Shown here one piece after another: positions 26,986-37,657 of a stretch of DNA of 64,000 bases. The DNA is from Pseudomonas linyingensis. Lineage in GTDB: Bacteria > Pseudomonadota > Gammaproteobacteria > Pseudomonadales > Pseudomonadaceae. How positions within the stretch are numbered: the stretch's first letter is position 1; the number at the start of each line of letters is the position of its first letter. The DNA lies in NCBI RefSeq assembly GCF_900109175.1, contig NZ_FNZE01000018.1, positions 1 to 64,000 on the forward strand. The letters run 5' to 3'. A program made the position numbers and the translations under genes. A model generated the notes under the pieces. It worked only from the letters and a program-made list of their open reading frames with translations. It made no database searches and was not told where the DNA came from.

Positions 26986-29493
26986 TTACTGCCAACCGAG
27001 AATATCTTTTATTTCTTTCAGGCAGACCCTTGGCATTTTAAGCCTTGAGACCTCCGTTTCATTCAACACCTTCAGGTAGTCTTCTATTTCTACCGCCCCA
27101 CTCCAATCAACAGCATTTTTAAGCTTAAGAGCGGTGAATCTAGAAAACCCAAGAGACATCAAACTAAGCTCTACCGCAGAGCATGCCCCAAACTCCAAGA
27201 ATGTATGATATTGCGCCTGTTTCGCATCATCATCACTGAATCCTTTAGTGACGAGACAGTACCTTATAATATCCTCATAAGCACTAAAATATTTCACCAT
27301 CTTAAATCGTATCTCGGACTCTATTACCTTTAGCAGTTCCCTTATTACCAGCGAGATACTTATATTTCCGCCACCTTTCTCCTTATAATTAACCCGCTCC
27401 CTAATCAGAGTACTTATTGACTCTCCGGTGATCCATTGATGCGCCAGGAACCCCACCCACTTTCTGAATTTTGGGTTTTCTGCCCATTCAAAAACTTCTG
27501 AAATCAAATTTATAGCGCTTACCATCCGATGGTATCCGCCCTGCTGAAATGGACTGATGAGTGAGAGCACCTCTGTATGCACCATGCTACATAGGCACTC
27601 ATAAAGCTTCTGAAGGTGATCTGGCCTTAAGCTGCTATGGGATTTTAGAATTTCATCAGGCAGCGTAATTTTCAAGTTCTTTATGTGGCTGAGATTATCC
27701 ACCAGGACTTCAAGATTTTCCTTTGTTTCATATCTCGATAGAACTTGGCCATCCCCAAGCGTGACTGTCTCTTGGTACAGCCGACTAAATCCAGCTTCCG
27801 CGAGATCTTTGTCTTCAATGCTTACATTCCCTTTTATAAGATCAAATATTAGTGAGCCACCATCATCCATTAGCCTTTCCATTGAGGCCTTTATTTCCTG
27901 AAGATTATCTCCTACATATGACTCTTCTTTCCAATCACTTGGCCGTACGCACCAAATATTTCCGTGAAACTCATGAAGAAGCCTGCCGGCACGCCCGGAA
28001 AGGTTCAAGAAGTCTGACCGTGACATAGGTGAGTTTCCGCTGTGCGGGTTTTCTATGACGATGTGCTTTGCGGGCAGGTTAACCCCTTGCAATAGAGTGC
28101 TGGTACAGCACAAAAATCTTACCTCCCCACTTTTAAACAGATCTTCAACACCTGCTCTAACAATGGATGGCATATCCCCATAGTGGAAGGCTATTCCGCG
28201 CTCTAACGTCTCTACCAGAGGGTAATCAGGGTGAATTTCCGCCTTAATGAATTGAATAAAATCTTTAACCTCATCGGATACAGTAAATTCTCTTCCTATC
28301 TTTAAAAGCTCACCTGCAACGCTTTCAGCCTCTCCAGGCCCATTTGCAAAAACAATAGTTGACTCGCCACTGAAGGTGATTTCATTAGCAAGATTCGCCC
28401 GTTGTTTTACCTTGGAACCCCTAAAACTGAAGCCAATAGGTGCATTCCCAAGATCTATGTTCTGGTTTGCCGCCACAAGGGAGGCGTTAATTAACTTAGA
28501 CCGCCCTGGAACTTCCGATATAAGAAGAAGATTTTGTGATACAGGGGAGATTGTCTCTGTAAAAAACACCCCCTCATCTTGCCGACCAAATAGGCTGAGA
28601 AAGTATCCCGGATTACTAATTAACGGACTCGCGAAGAGAATGGATGTTTTAGGGTGCAGCGTTAACGCTAGGTCGACTGCGCTTTGAAGCGTAACACCTC
28701 TACTCCCCTTTTGAATTTCATGAGCCTCATCAACAAAAATAGATGTAATCGGCCTCTTGTTGTTTTCCGGCTTTAACAGACTCAGAAAGCGCTCAGGGGT
28801 CAGAACATATATAACACTGGCTACTTTCCGACTCTCCTTTATTGGAAATGGCGCAGTTCTGACTACTGCGCCAGCTATCCCTCTACTCCGTATAGCCGAC
28901 CGCACTCTCGCTGAAACTTCCGATATTAGCGCCCTAGTTGGAACAACATAAACAATATTCTTCTCCACCCCCGCATCTAAGCGCCTTATTAAATCAAGAT
29001 TCAGTATGAATGACTTTCCTGCCGAAGTAGGAGCGGAGATACTCAAGGACTTTTGAGACTCCAGCGATGCGTAAAATTTGTACTGAAAATCCGTTAATAT
29101 AAAACCTTCATCAGTGGTGTTCTCCACCTCTCTTGCCAATCGCTCCAAAGAAAGGGAAAGAGCTGGAGAGGAACCATCCAATTCTTGATATCTCTTTCTG
29201 AGCAAAGCTCTTCCGGGAAAGTTACCTATTCTTGATAGCACTATATCGGCAGCCAGAGCAATGGCTTTTTTGTGGGGCAAATCGCTTTCAACAATCCGGC
29301 TAACTACTTCATATGCGAGCGATAAATCTTCTGGATTGTCAGAGATGGATAGTATAGATGACAGACCTATCAGTCTTCTAACTTCATCTTCAGTCAGCGA
29401 GCTGGCGCCTCGCCGCGCCGGAATCAAATGATCAATACTGTGCCGAAACAGCTTATCCAAATCCGATTTAAACCCTTCTAATTTGATTTCCAT
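26986..29493 (-). CDS. hamB: HamB-like DEAD/DEAH helicase of a Hachiman system
   Basis: An 835-residue superfamily 2 helicase. Walker A is APTSAGKS at residues 154-161, motif Ia is VVPTRALI near 184, motif II is the DEAH box (FVDEAHEI) near 255, and motif VI is NLSGRAGR near residue 490, in the Ski2-like style. It starts 1 bp after the stop of the DUF1837-type gene before it, so the pair is a two-gene operon. HamA-HamB pairs form the Hachiman anti-phage system, in which HamB senses and HamA cuts DNA. The gene is strikingly AT-rich against the GC-rich nif DNA on both sides, which points to recent transfer. Confidence 0.85.
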   Translation of the reverse strand: MEIKLEGFKSDLDKLFRHSIDHLIPARRGASSLTEDEVRRLIGLSSILSISDNPEDLSLAYEVVSRIVESDLPHKKAIALAADIVLSRIGNFPGRALLRKRYQELDGSSPALSLSLERLAREVENTTDEGFILTDFQYKFYASLESQKSLSISAPTSAGKSFILNLDLIRRLDAGVEKNIVYVVPTRALISEVSARVRSAIRSRGIAGAVVRTAPFPIKESRKVASVIYVLTPERFLSLLKPENNKRPITSIFVDEAHEIQKGSRGVTLQSAVDLALTLHPKTSILFASPLISNPGYFLSLFGRQDEGVFFTETISPVSQNLLLISEVPGRSKLINASLVAANQNIDLGNAPIGFSFRGSKVKQRANLANEITFSGESTIVFANGPGEAESVAGELLKIGREFTVSDEVKDFIQFIKAEIHPDYPLVETLERGIAFHYGDMPSIVRAGVEDLFKSGEVRFLCCTSTLLQGVNLPAKHIVIENPHSGNSPMSRSDFLNLSGRAGRLLHEFHGNIWCVRPSDWKEESYVGDNLQEIKASMERLMDDGGSLIFDLIKGNVSIEDKDLAEAGFSRLYQETVTLGDGQVLSRYETKENLEVLVDNLSHIKNLKITLPDEILKSHSSLRPDHLQKLYECLCSMVHTEVLSLISPFQQGGYHRMVSAINLISEVFEWAENPKFRKWVGFLAHQWITGESISTLIRERVNYKEKGGGNISISLVIRELLKVIESEIRFKMVKYFSAYEDIIRYCLVTKGFSDDDAKQAQYHTFLEFGACSAVELSLMSLGFSRFTALKLKNAVDWSGAVEIEDYLKVLNETEVSRLKMPRVCLKEIKDILGWQ

Positions 29494-29494
29494 A

Positions 29495-30421
29495 TCAGCT
29501 TAGGGCCTCATTGAATTCGTTTCTAAACTCTTGGACCGATGGGAACGGCATAAAGAAAATATCGAACCTTAGATATTTTCTCGAAAAACCATTCAACTTC
29601 TTCTCCAGCAAAACTGAGATGCTCTCTACTTCTTTCTCAAATTTCTCCCTAAACTCCATAGCAAGGTCTTGACTCGACTTAAAGCTTTCGTTTGAGTAAG
29701 CATTCCAGTTATATCCGATCAAACAGGCGTGATTGACTCTAGCCCCCGGCCCTGGCTCGCCAAGCATAATATGCTCCGCCACTGCTTCTTGAACCTCCAT
29801 GTCGGCGTACTTAAAATGCTTTGTTATCATTGTAAACTCATGCTTATAGGACTCATCAGCATGAAAACTCTCAATACTTTTAAGCGCTGATGTAAGCGCA
29901 TCGCCGATCTCTCTATACAGCTTCGACTCACCAAAATAGAAATCGACAACCTTGTCATACTCATTCCACTTTGCATGTATCCCATCAGAGCCATTAACCT
30001 CAAGCTTCTTATTTGTCTTAAGCTCCATCTTTGCAACAATTTGTGGAGCTTGAACAATAGATTCCATCAAGAAGAACAGTAGAGCTTCTCCGGCCTCGCC
30101 CGTTTTGTCAGGACTCTCATCGGTTACATCCGGATGGCGAAATAATTTTCGCGCCTCCTTGGTGAATCTGGCCGACTCTTTAGCCGTAAGAGTGGACGGC
30201 CTATTCTTTGCGGCTATACAGTAATGAACTATATATTGATAAAGCAGCTCTGCAAGAGCTTTTGTCATTGGACGCCCATTACCATCAAATCTTAGATGGT
30301 GAAACCTCAGATTTGCTTTCAAAGAACGCACACACTGAGTGTGTTCAATAGAGTCAATGCAGGCTTGGTAATCATCGCGATCGACAGCTATTAGAGACTG
30401 AATATCTGCCAACTTAACCAT
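29495..30421 (-). CDS. hamA: HamA-like DUF1837 nuclease of a Hachiman system
   Basis: A 308-residue protein. The stretch from residue 108 reads GEAGEALLFFLMES, then KMELKTN at 131-137, GSDGIH at 144-149 and FYFGESKLYR at 161-170. Glu112, Asp146 and Glu165-x-Lys167 form a plausible PD-(D/E)xK nuclease site, the known chemistry of DUF1837/HamA. Start at the ATG 30421 with GAGAGG upstream; a TTG-initiated longer frame reaches 30463. It precedes the helicase gene by 1 bp. AT-rich codon use matches that gene. I know the family by motif pattern only; a search would confirm it. Confidence 0.82.
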   Translation of the reverse strand: MVKLADIQSLIAVDRDDYQACIDSIEHTQCVRSLKANLRFHHLRFDGNGRPMTKALAELLYQYIVHYCIAAKNRPSTLTAKESARFTKEARKLFRHPDVTDESPDKTGEAGEALLFFLMESIVQAPQIVAKMELKTNKKLEVNGSDGIHAKWNEYDKVVDFYFGESKLYREIGDALTSALKSIESFHADESYKHEFTMITKHFKYADMEVQEAVAEHIMLGEPGPGARVNHACLIGYNWNAYSNESFKSSQDLAMEFREKFEKEVESISVLLEKKLNGFSRKYLRFDIFFMPFPSVQEFRNEFNEALS

Positions 30422-30608
30422 TCCTTGCCTCTCTTCCTTATAAGCACAACAGCACTTAGCCAATTTTTTTTCAGATTCGTTGTCCGGATTTTTTTGATAT
30501 TTTTTGGCATCACTTAATCAGCAGACAACCAATATCATTGACAAATGAACCTGGCGAAAACCTCGAGATCTCTTATACCGTTCGCCCCTCGCTTGATGCT
30601 CCCCTAAA

Positions 30609-30714
30609 GCCTGTACGAAAAATCAGCCGAGAAAATACCAGGAAAGGCGAAAAGCGACGAGAAAGCGGAGTTTACTATTCCGAACTGCTTATCAACGCTG
30701 CATGGCCGAGCGCT
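30609..30714. repeat. Diverged MITE-like repeat upstream of the Hachiman pair
   Basis: GCCTGTACGA... with AAAGGCGAAAAGC, GAGAAAGCGGAGTTTAC, CCGAAC, TATCAACGC and GGCCGA follows the same order of blocks as the element at 39135-39276 (GCCTGTTCAGG, AAGGCGAAATCGG, AGGAAGCGGAGTTTAC, CCGAAACC, TGTCAACGC, GGCCGACGC). The terminal repeats are eroded. The rest of the 30464-30896 gap holds AT-rich DNA (probable hamA promoter) and a terminator. Confidence 0.6.
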
Positions 30715-30821
30715 GGAATTTTCCATGCAAAGCTTATATACGAAGACAGCTTATACGCCATGACTGCAATTCCCTTGCTTGCGGGGGCATCCAACAAGCA
30801 CAGAGGGTATCGCGCGCGCCA

Positions 30822-30858
30822 CAAAAAAAACAACCGGGACAGCCGTCGCCGTCCCGGT
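30822..30858 (-). terminator. Intrinsic terminator of the nifH-to-lrv operon
   Basis: On the minus strand ACCGGGAC-N10-GTCCCGGT is followed by TTGTTTTTTTT. It lies 38 bp after the lrv stop codon and ends the long nif structural operon. Confidence 0.9.
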
Positions 30859-30896
30859 CCCCGAAGCAAAAAATCCGCTTTTGTCTGCCGACCGCC

Positions 30897-31628
30897 CTAC
30901 CCCAACCGCTCCTCAATCGCCCTCCTCACCTCCGGGTCTTGCTCATCCAGCACGCGCAGGGCATCGAGCGGCGCGTTCTCCACCGCCGCCAGGCGCACGG
31001 TCCAGTCGGGGTCGTGGAGCATGTCAATCACGTCCTCGCCCTTGAGCCGCGAGGCGACGATGCGGCGGATTTCCGGTTCGGCGTCCTGGGCCATCAGGCC
31101 GAGGCTCATCTCCGGCAGGCGCTTGGCGACCAGCTTGCGCACCTGGCGGTCCTCGTCGCGGATGAAGCGGAACAGCCGGCCGGGGGCGATGCGCTGGACC
31201 ACGTAGGCACGCACCAGGTAGTCGGGGTCGTCGGCCATCTGTTCGAGCTGTTCCAGCGGCAGGCGGTCGGCGACGGTGATGCGCACCTCGCGGTCCTCGT
31301 CCTGCAGCAGGGCGACGAGCTGCTCGCGCGGCAGCCGGTAGGCCACCGCGCGGCGCACCACTTCGTCGCTGTCGCGGATCAGCGGGGTCAGCGCCTCGAC
31401 CGGGGCGTAGCGCACGGCGATGGCGCGGCGCTCCCAGAACGGGTCGCCGAGGTACTGCCCGGCCAGCTGCGGGTTGTTGCGGAAGAAGCGGTCGATCTGC
31501 CGGCCGCTCTGCACCGCCACGCAGGCATCGCCCGGGGTGCAGCGGCCGGCCAGCAGCAAGCTGCGGCGGAAGGCGCAGGCATGGCAGTCGCCGATGGGGG
31601 TGTGGTCCGGGCCTTGATCGTCGAGCAT
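30897..31628 (-). CDS. lrv: LRV protein, 4Fe-4S leucine-rich variant repeat protein
   Basis: A 243-residue protein. The N-terminal ~45 residues hold a cluster-binding cysteine set (GDCHACAFRRSLLLAGRCTPGDAC). From about residue 65 to the end it is built of 24-residue leucine-rich variant repeats (RDSDEVVRRAVAYRLPREQL, QDEDREVRITVADRLPLEQL and so on). The Azotobacter vinelandii LRV protein, whose crystal structure is known, has the same layout. Function in nitrogen fixation is unknown. ATG at 31628 with GAGGTG upstream is preferred to a TTG at 31640. Confidence 0.93.
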   Translation of the reverse strand: MLDDQGPDHTPIGDCHACAFRRSLLLAGRCTPGDACVAVQSGRQIDRFFRNNPQLAGQYLGDPFWERRAIAVRYAPVEALTPLIRDSDEVVRRAVAYRLPREQLVALLQDEDREVRITVADRLPLEQLEQMADDPDYLVRAYVVQRIAPGRLFRFIRDEDRQVRKLVAKRLPEMSLGLMAQDAEPEIRRIVASRLKGEDVIDMLHDPDWTVRLAAVENAPLDALRVLDEQDPEVRRAIEERLG

Positions 31629-31636
31629 GCCGCACC

Positions 31637-31906
31637 TCAATCGGGGATGATTTCGGCCAGGACGATGCCGGAGGCGGCGTCGGGGTCGTTGCTCAGTATC
31701 GAGCAGTGATCGCTAGAGTTGACCAGGTAGAGGTTGAAGCGCGGGCGCTCGAACAGGGGCTTGGCGTTGACCATGATGTCGTCGTCCATGCACAGGGTGA
31801 AGTGCACCCCGGGGTTGGCGCTGCGCAGGCGGGCCAGCAGGGCGTCGTCGAGTACGCCCTCCTCGGCCTGGCGAATGACGTCGTCGAGTACGGCTTGGCT
31901 GATCAT
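31637..31906 (-). CDS. Small conserved nif protein between nifY and lrv
   Basis: An 89-residue protein, MISQAVLDDVIRQAEEGVLDD with RLRSANPGVHFTLCMDDDIMV and FNLYLVNSSDHCSILSNDPDAA. It resembles small proteins encoded in the same place in other Pseudomonadaceae nif operons. No cofactor motif is evident, though two cysteines and an acidic loop are conserved-looking. Start at the ATG 31906 with GAGG upstream; a GTG at 31933 is possible. Confidence 0.8.
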   Translation of the reverse strand: MISQAVLDDVIRQAEEGVLDDALLARLRSANPGVHFTLCMDDDIMVNAKPLFERPRFNLYLVNSSDHCSILSNDPDAASGIVLAEIIPD

Positions 31907-31916
31907 GGCTGTGTCC

Positions 31917-32660
31917 TCATCCGGAACTTTCACAAGTGAATCGCACGCGCTGGCCGGGCTCGGCGCCCATGGCCTTGGCCAGCCAGGGCGGTGGCGTGGT
32001 CGCCAGCACGCGCTGCAGCTCCTCGACGATTTCGCGGGCCGGCAGCGCTGTGGCGTGCTTGATCGGGTGCACCCCGGCGCGGATCACCTTGGCCGCCGCC
32101 GGGCCGCCGATGCTGAGGGTGTAGAGCAACTGGCAGTCGTGCAGCAGTTCGGCGCGCTGGGCATTGCGGTCGTCGTCCTCGCCGCAGGGACCCGGTTCGC
32201 GCAGTTCGATCAGGCGGCTTTCGCGCGGCGAGATCTGGTAGATCAGAAAGCGCGCGCAGCTGCCGAAACTGCCGTCCAGGCGCTCGCCGCTGTTGGAGGC
32301 GCAGGCGATGCGCACCGAATCGGCCAGCTCGCCGTCGCGATAGGCCTGCGGCACCGGCAGCGGCTCCTCCGGCATGTGCACGCCGCGGCCCTTGAGCAGG
32401 CCGACCGCGCGCTGCAGCTGACGCTCGGTTAGTTCCGGCTGCGCCGCCTCGTGCGGCCCCGGGGTCAGCAGCGCGGCGCGCAGACGGGCCATGCGCAGCT
32501 TGCTCAGACGGGCTTCGGTGATCGGCTCGCCGGTGACCGCCAGCAGCGCGCGCAGCAGACGTGCGGTATCCACGTCCTTGAGTTCGCGTGCGGCCAGGGC
32601 GATGCGCAGGGCCAGGTGGCCCGGCAGTTGCGCAGGCCTGGTCAGCGGTGGCGTGGCCAT
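31917..32660 (-). CDS. nifY: NifY, apo-MoFe protein and cofactor binding factor
   Basis: A 247-residue protein. The N-terminal helical part (about residues 10-85) is followed by the NifX/NafY-type cofactor domain with VRIACASNSGERLDGSFGSCARFLIYQIS and CQLLYTLSIGGPAAAKVIRAGVHPIKH. The end PPPWLAKAMGAEPGQRVRF is shared with both NafY copies at 48803 and 50097. NifY binds apo-MoFe protein until FeMo-cofactor is inserted. Confidence 0.93.
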   Translation of the reverse strand: MATPPLTRPAQLPGHLALRIALAARELKDVDTARLLRALLAVTGEPITEARLSKLRMARLRAALLTPGPHEAAQPELTERQLQRAVGLLKGRGVHMPEEPLPVPQAYRDGELADSVRIACASNSGERLDGSFGSCARFLIYQISPRESRLIELREPGPCGEDDDRNAQRAELLHDCQLLYTLSIGGPAAAKVIRAGVHPIKHATALPAREIVEELQRVLATTPPPWLAKAMGAEPGQRVRFTCESSG

Positions 32661-32663
32661 GGC

Positions 32664-32885
32664 TCAGGCCTCGCCGGCTCGCTTGGCGCGCAGGGTGATC
32701 GGCAGCTTCGGCGGTGCCGAAAGCGGTTCGAGATAGTAGCTGGAGCCATCGGCCAGGGTGACTTCGCCGCCCCAGCGGTCGGGGCTGTCGAATTCCAGGG
32801 CGGTGACGATTTCCTCCTGGTCCTTCTTGGCGATGTAGAAGGTCAGCTGACCTTTGGCGTTGTGGCGAAGCATGACGCTGGGCAT
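32664..32885 (-). CDS. nifT: NifT, small nif protein
   Basis: A 73-residue protein, MPSVMLRHNAKGQLTFYIAK with EEIVTALEFDSPDRWGGEVTLADG and a strand-rich end. This is the NifT/FixU family, always encoded after nifK; its role is still unknown. GGAG lies before the ATG. The gene is 3 bp upstream of nifY. Confidence 0.93.
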   Translation of the reverse strand: MPSVMLRHNAKGQLTFYIAKKDQEEIVTALEFDSPDRWGGEVTLADGSSYYLEPLSAPPKLPITLRAKRAGEA

Positions 32886-32997
32886 GGGACGTTCTCCAGG
32901 AGCAAGGGGCTGACGGGCGACGCGCAGCGACCGAGGGCCGCCGCGCGCAGGATCGCCAGTGGAAAGGCCGGGGCGGACTGCGCCGCTCCGGCCGGAA

Positions 32998-33023
32998 CCA
33001 TCAACAAGAGCCATCAACAAGAG
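32998..33023. repeat. 13-bp tandem repeat between nifK and nifT
   Basis: CCATCAACAAGAG occurs twice in direct tandem in the 158-bp gap between nifK and nifT. The rest of the gap holds nothing else I can identify. Confidence 0.85.
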
Positions 33024-33043
33024 CCGTCGACAGACAACCGACC

Positions 33044-34615
33044 TTAGCGAACCAGGTCGTAGTTGTAGTCGGTGGTCTGCATGCCACGGGTTTCCTCGTC
33101 CAGACGCTCCAGCACCGAGTTGACGATGGTGGTCAGCATCTGCATGGCACCCTCGTAGCCCAGGGTGGTCTGGCGATGCAGGTGGTGACGGTCGAAGATC
33201 GGGAAGCCGAGGCGGATCAGCGGCACCTCGAATTCCTTGCCCTTGTGCAGGGTGTCGCGCTGGATGAACTTGCCGTAGCTGTTGCCGATCATGAAGTCCG
33301 GCTTGTTGGTGAAGACCAGCGAGCGCAGGTGCCAGAGGTCCTTGCCGACGTACACGGTGCAGTCCTTGCCGTACGGAGAGGCTTCGAGGATCGCATCCAT
33401 GGCCTTCTTCCAACGCTTGTTGCCGTTGTTGCAGAGGATGTGGGTCGGCTCGCAACCCAGCTCCAGCAGGAACTTGGCCAGGCCCATGACGAAGTCCGGG
33501 TCGCCCCAGATGGCAAACTTCTTGCCGTGCAGCCAGGTGTGGGAGTCGGTGATCATGTCGACCAGGCGACCACGCTCTTTTTCCAGGCTGGCCGGGATCG
33601 GCTGACCGGTGATTTCGCTGATCTTCATCAGGAATTCGTCGGTCCAGTCCAGGCCCATCGGGATGCTCAGCTTGGGTACTTCGTGCTTCCAGGTGCCTTC
33701 GACCAGCTTCTTGGTCTTTTCCAGCTGCCACGGCTGCAGCAGCAGGGTGGTGGTGGCGTTCGGCGCGTCCTTGACCTCGGCCTGGCTGGTGCCGCCGGCG
33801 TACATGCGGAACTGGCCGTCGGCCGGGGTATCCAGCACCTCTTCGGGATCGGAGAGGAAGCTGTAGTCGACGTCCATTTCCTTGAGCATGCGCTTGATGA
33901 CGCGGAAGTTGCCCAGGTAGGTCTCGAAGCCCGGAACGATGTTGACCTTGCCGTTGCTGCCAACGACCTTGTCTTCCATGTAGTTCAGGGTGAAGTAGCG
34001 GGCGATGCCCTCGAACATGTTGTCCCAGCCGGTCACATGGCTGCCGACGAAGCTCGGGGTGTGGGCGTACGGAACAGGGTAGTCCTGCTCGATGAACCCT
34101 TCCTTCTTCGAGTTGTTGATGAAGGCGTTGAGGTCGTCGCCGATGACTTCGGCCATGCAGGTGGTGGACACGGCGATCATGTCGGGCTTATAGGTCGCCT
34201 TGCAGTTCTGCAGACCGTCCTTCATGTTCTGCTGGCCGCCGAACACCGCCGCGTCTTCGGTCATCGAGTCGGATACGCAGGACACCGGCTCGCGGAAGTG
34301 GCGGTTGAAGTAGGTGCGGAAGTAGGCGACGCAGCCCTGCGAGCCGTGCACGTAGGGCATGGTTTTTTCGAAGCCCAGCGAGCAGAGCACCGCGCCCAGC
34401 GGCTGGCAGGCCTTGGCCGGGTTGACGGTCAGCGCTTCGCGCGCAAAGTTCAGCTCCTGGTATTCCTGGGTGGTGGTCCACTGGAAGACTTCGTCGATCT
34501 TGTCCTGCGGATGCTTCTCCTCGAAGTCATCGCGCTTGCGGGCAAGCATGTCCTTGTATTCTTCGTCGCGGAACAGCGGATAGCTGGGTTTGATGTTATC
34601 GACTTGCTGGCTCAT
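33044..34615 (-). CDS. nifK: Nitrogenase MoFe protein beta chain NifK
   Basis: A 523-residue subunit that, with NifD, binds the P-cluster which passes electrons to FeMo-cofactor. The three P-cluster cysteines fall at Cys70, Cys95 and Cys153, with Ser188 in place, exactly the Azotobacter numbering. Start at 34615 gives MSQQVDNIKPSYPLF; the longer frame has no ribosome site. Full length and near-identical in style to the Azotobacter protein. It follows nifD by 113 bp. Confidence 0.98.
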   Translation of the reverse strand: MSQQVDNIKPSYPLFRDEEYKDMLARKRDDFEEKHPQDKIDEVFQWTTTQEYQELNFAREALTVNPAKACQPLGAVLCSLGFEKTMPYVHGSQGCVAYFRTYFNRHFREPVSCVSDSMTEDAAVFGGQQNMKDGLQNCKATYKPDMIAVSTTCMAEVIGDDLNAFINNSKKEGFIEQDYPVPYAHTPSFVGSHVTGWDNMFEGIARYFTLNYMEDKVVGSNGKVNIVPGFETYLGNFRVIKRMLKEMDVDYSFLSDPEEVLDTPADGQFRMYAGGTSQAEVKDAPNATTTLLLQPWQLEKTKKLVEGTWKHEVPKLSIPMGLDWTDEFLMKISEITGQPIPASLEKERGRLVDMITDSHTWLHGKKFAIWGDPDFVMGLAKFLLELGCEPTHILCNNGNKRWKKAMDAILEASPYGKDCTVYVGKDLWHLRSLVFTNKPDFMIGNSYGKFIQRDTLHKGKEFEVPLIRLGFPIFDRHHLHRQTTLGYEGAMQMLTTIVNSVLERLDEETRGMQTTDYNYDLVR

Positions 34616-34728
34616 GACTCTTCTCCTGCGCCTCACTCATCTGTGAACGGCGCTAGCGGATATCGGCCGCGGGCATGCCCCGGTTGGCGGGGCCGCCCGC
34701 AGCGGACGTTGCGTACGGTTGCGGACAA

Positions 34729-36210
34729 TCAGGCGCTGACGGCGACTTTCTCGACGGCGGCTTCCGTCTTCTGCCAGGGAGCCTGCAGCCTGCTCCAGCA
34801 CGGATTGTTCAGGGTCATGTCCATGTCACGGGCGAAGATGGCGAAGCCGTCGAAGCCGTGGTACGGGCCGGAGTAGTCCCAGGAGTGCATCTGGCGGAAG
34901 GGGATGCCCATCTTCTGGAAGATGAACTTTTCCTTGATGCCGGAGCCGATCAGGTCGGGCTTGACGCGCTTGACGAACTCTTCGAACTCGTAGCCGGTGA
35001 CATCGTCGTACAGCAGGGTGGCGCTACCCATTTCCTTCATGGTGCGGTCGTAGTCGTCGTTGTGACCGAACTCGTAACCGGTACCGACCACTTCCATGCC
35101 CAGATCTTCGTAGGCACCGATCACGTGGCGCGGACGCAGGCCGCCGATGTAAAGCATGACGCGCTTGCCTTCCAGGCGCGGACGGTACTTGGCGACGACG
35201 GCTTCCCACTCGGCCTGGTACTTGGCAACCACTTCCTCGCACTTGGCCTGGATCGACTCGTCGAACTGGGCGGCGATGGCGCGCAGCGATTCGATGGTCT
35301 TGGTCGGGCCGAAGAAGTTGTATTCCATCCATGGGATACCGTACTTCTCTTCCATGTGACGGGAGATGTAGTTCATCGAGCGGTAGCAGTGCACCAGGTT
35401 CAGCTTGACCTTGGGGGTCAGCTCGATTTCGGCGATGGAACCGTCGCCGGACCACTGGGCCACCACGCGCAGGCCCATTTCTTCGAGCAGGATGCGCGAG
35501 GACCAGGCGTCGCCACCGATGTTGTAATCACCGATGATGGCCACGTCGTAGGGGGTGGTCTGGAAGGAGGTGTCTTCGTCGCGGGCGCCCAGCACCCAGT
35601 CGCGCACCGCGTCGTTGGCGATGTGGTGGCCGAGGGACTGCGACACGCCGCGGAAGCCTTCGCAACGCACCGGAACCACGGTGGTGTCGTGCTCGGCGGC
35701 CTTCTTCTTGGCGACCGCCTCGATGTCGTCGCCGATCAGACCGATCGGGCACTCGGACTGGATGGAGACACCCTTGTTCAGCGGGAACAGGGTTTCGACT
35801 TCGTCGATCAGCTTGGCCAGCTTCTTGTCGCCGCCGAAGACGATGTCCTTCTCCTGGAAGTCGGAGGTGAAGTTCATGGTGACGAAGGCGTTCACGCCGG
35901 TGGTGCCGATGTAGTAGTTACGACGGCCCGCACGCGAATACTGCCCGCAGCCCACCGGGCCGTGGGAGATGTGGATCATGTCCTTGATCGGACCCCAGAC
36001 CACACCCTTGGAGCCGGCGTAGGCGCAGCCGCGGATGGTCATCAGACCCGGCAGCGACTTCTTGTTGGAGGTGATGCACTTCTTCGATTGTTCCAGGGTC
36101 GGATCGTTCGGAGACAGGTGCTTCGCGCGGTCCTTGCGGGCCTTCTCGGGATAGACTTCCAGGACTTCCTGGATGAGGCTTTCGACCTCTTCGCGTGACA
36201 TACCGGACAT
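34729..36210 (-). CDS. nifD: Nitrogenase MoFe protein alpha chain NifD
   Basis: A 493-residue catalytic subunit that holds FeMo-cofactor. P-cluster ligands are Cys62, Cys88 and Cys154; cofactor ligands are Cys275 ([10 protein letters not shown]) and His442 (MHSWDYSG). Counting from the ATG at 36210 gives precisely these family positions. The protein closely follows the Azotobacter sequence over its whole length. It reduces N2 to ammonia in the cytoplasm. Confidence 0.98.
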   Translation of the reverse strand: MSGMSREEVESLIQEVLEVYPEKARKDRAKHLSPNDPTLEQSKKCITSNKKSLPGLMTIRGCAYAGSKGVVWGPIKDMIHISHGPVGCGQYSRAGRRNYYIGTTGVNAFVTMNFTSDFQEKDIVFGGDKKLAKLIDEVETLFPLNKGVSIQSECPIGLIGDDIEAVAKKKAAEHDTTVVPVRCEGFRGVSQSLGHHIANDAVRDWVLGARDEDTSFQTTPYDVAIIGDYNIGGDAWSSRILLEEMGLRVVAQWSGDGSIAEIELTPKVKLNLVHCYRSMNYISRHMEEKYGIPWMEYNFFGPTKTIESLRAIAAQFDESIQAKCEEVVAKYQAEWEAVVAKYRPRLEGKRVMLYIGGLRPRHVIGAYEDLGMEVVGTGYEFGHNDDYDRTMKEMGSATLLYDDVTGYEFEEFVKRVKPDLIGSGIKEKFIFQKMGIPFRQMHSWDYSGPYHGFDGFAIFARDMDMTLNNPCWSRLQAPWQKTEAAVEKVAVSA

Positions 36211-36332
36211 GGGTATGACTCCTCTTGCCTTGCGTTCATATGCGGGTAACGGACCAGTCGCACTGCGCGCCGCGCAGTGCGACTATCCGGCAGGGCCCAT
36301 CTGCCCTGCCCCGTCCTGCTGCAACGGTGCGA

Positions 36333-37394
<1,062 letters not shown>

Positions 37395-37402
37395 TTATCC
37401 GC

Positions 37403-37418
37403 CGTATCAATGGCGACA
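37403..37418 (-). promoter_or_regulatory. Near-consensus NifA site for nifH
   Basis: CGT-N10-ACA on the plus strand (TGT-N10-ACG on the minus) lacks one outer base of the NifA palindrome. It is 100 bp upstream of the nifH -24 element, the usual distance, so it may serve nifH. Confidence 0.5.
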
Positions 37419-37474
37419 ACCCAACAAACTCCCCGAAACCTCGGGAACACTCTTATCAGTGAACTTTGCGCAGT

Positions 37475-37490
37475 TGTGGCAAACACGACA
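37475..37490. promoter_or_regulatory. NifA site between nifH and the SIR2-like gene
   Basis: TGTGGCAAACACGACA is an exact TGT-N10-ACA site, 172 bp from the nifH -24 element and 105 bp from the SIR2-gene one. It could serve both divergent promoters. Confidence 0.78.
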
Positions 37491-37595
37491 ATTGTCGCGA
37501 AGCAACTCGCTCTCTCCAGTCAATTGGCGTCCAGCCAACTTCCCGGCATTCAATAAATCTTTTCAAGATCAAGGAGTTGTGACGATCACGCAAAG

Positions 37596-37611
37596 TGGCG
37601 CGGATATTGCG
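37596..37611 (+). promoter_or_regulatory. Sigma-54 promoter of the SIR2-like operon
   Basis: TGGCGCGGATATTGCG has GG-N10-GC and TTGC at -12. It lies 47 bp before the GTG start at 37658 and faces away from nifH. Confidence 0.82.
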
Positions 37612-37657
37612 ATTGGACTCTGCAGCAGTACGCCCCTATTCCCAGCAGGAGAGTCCA

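Noticed and set aside
30538-31206. A 222-codon plus-strand frame across the gap and lrv
   Set aside because: Its second half is antisense to lrv and its first half covers a repeat and a terminator; no start signal.
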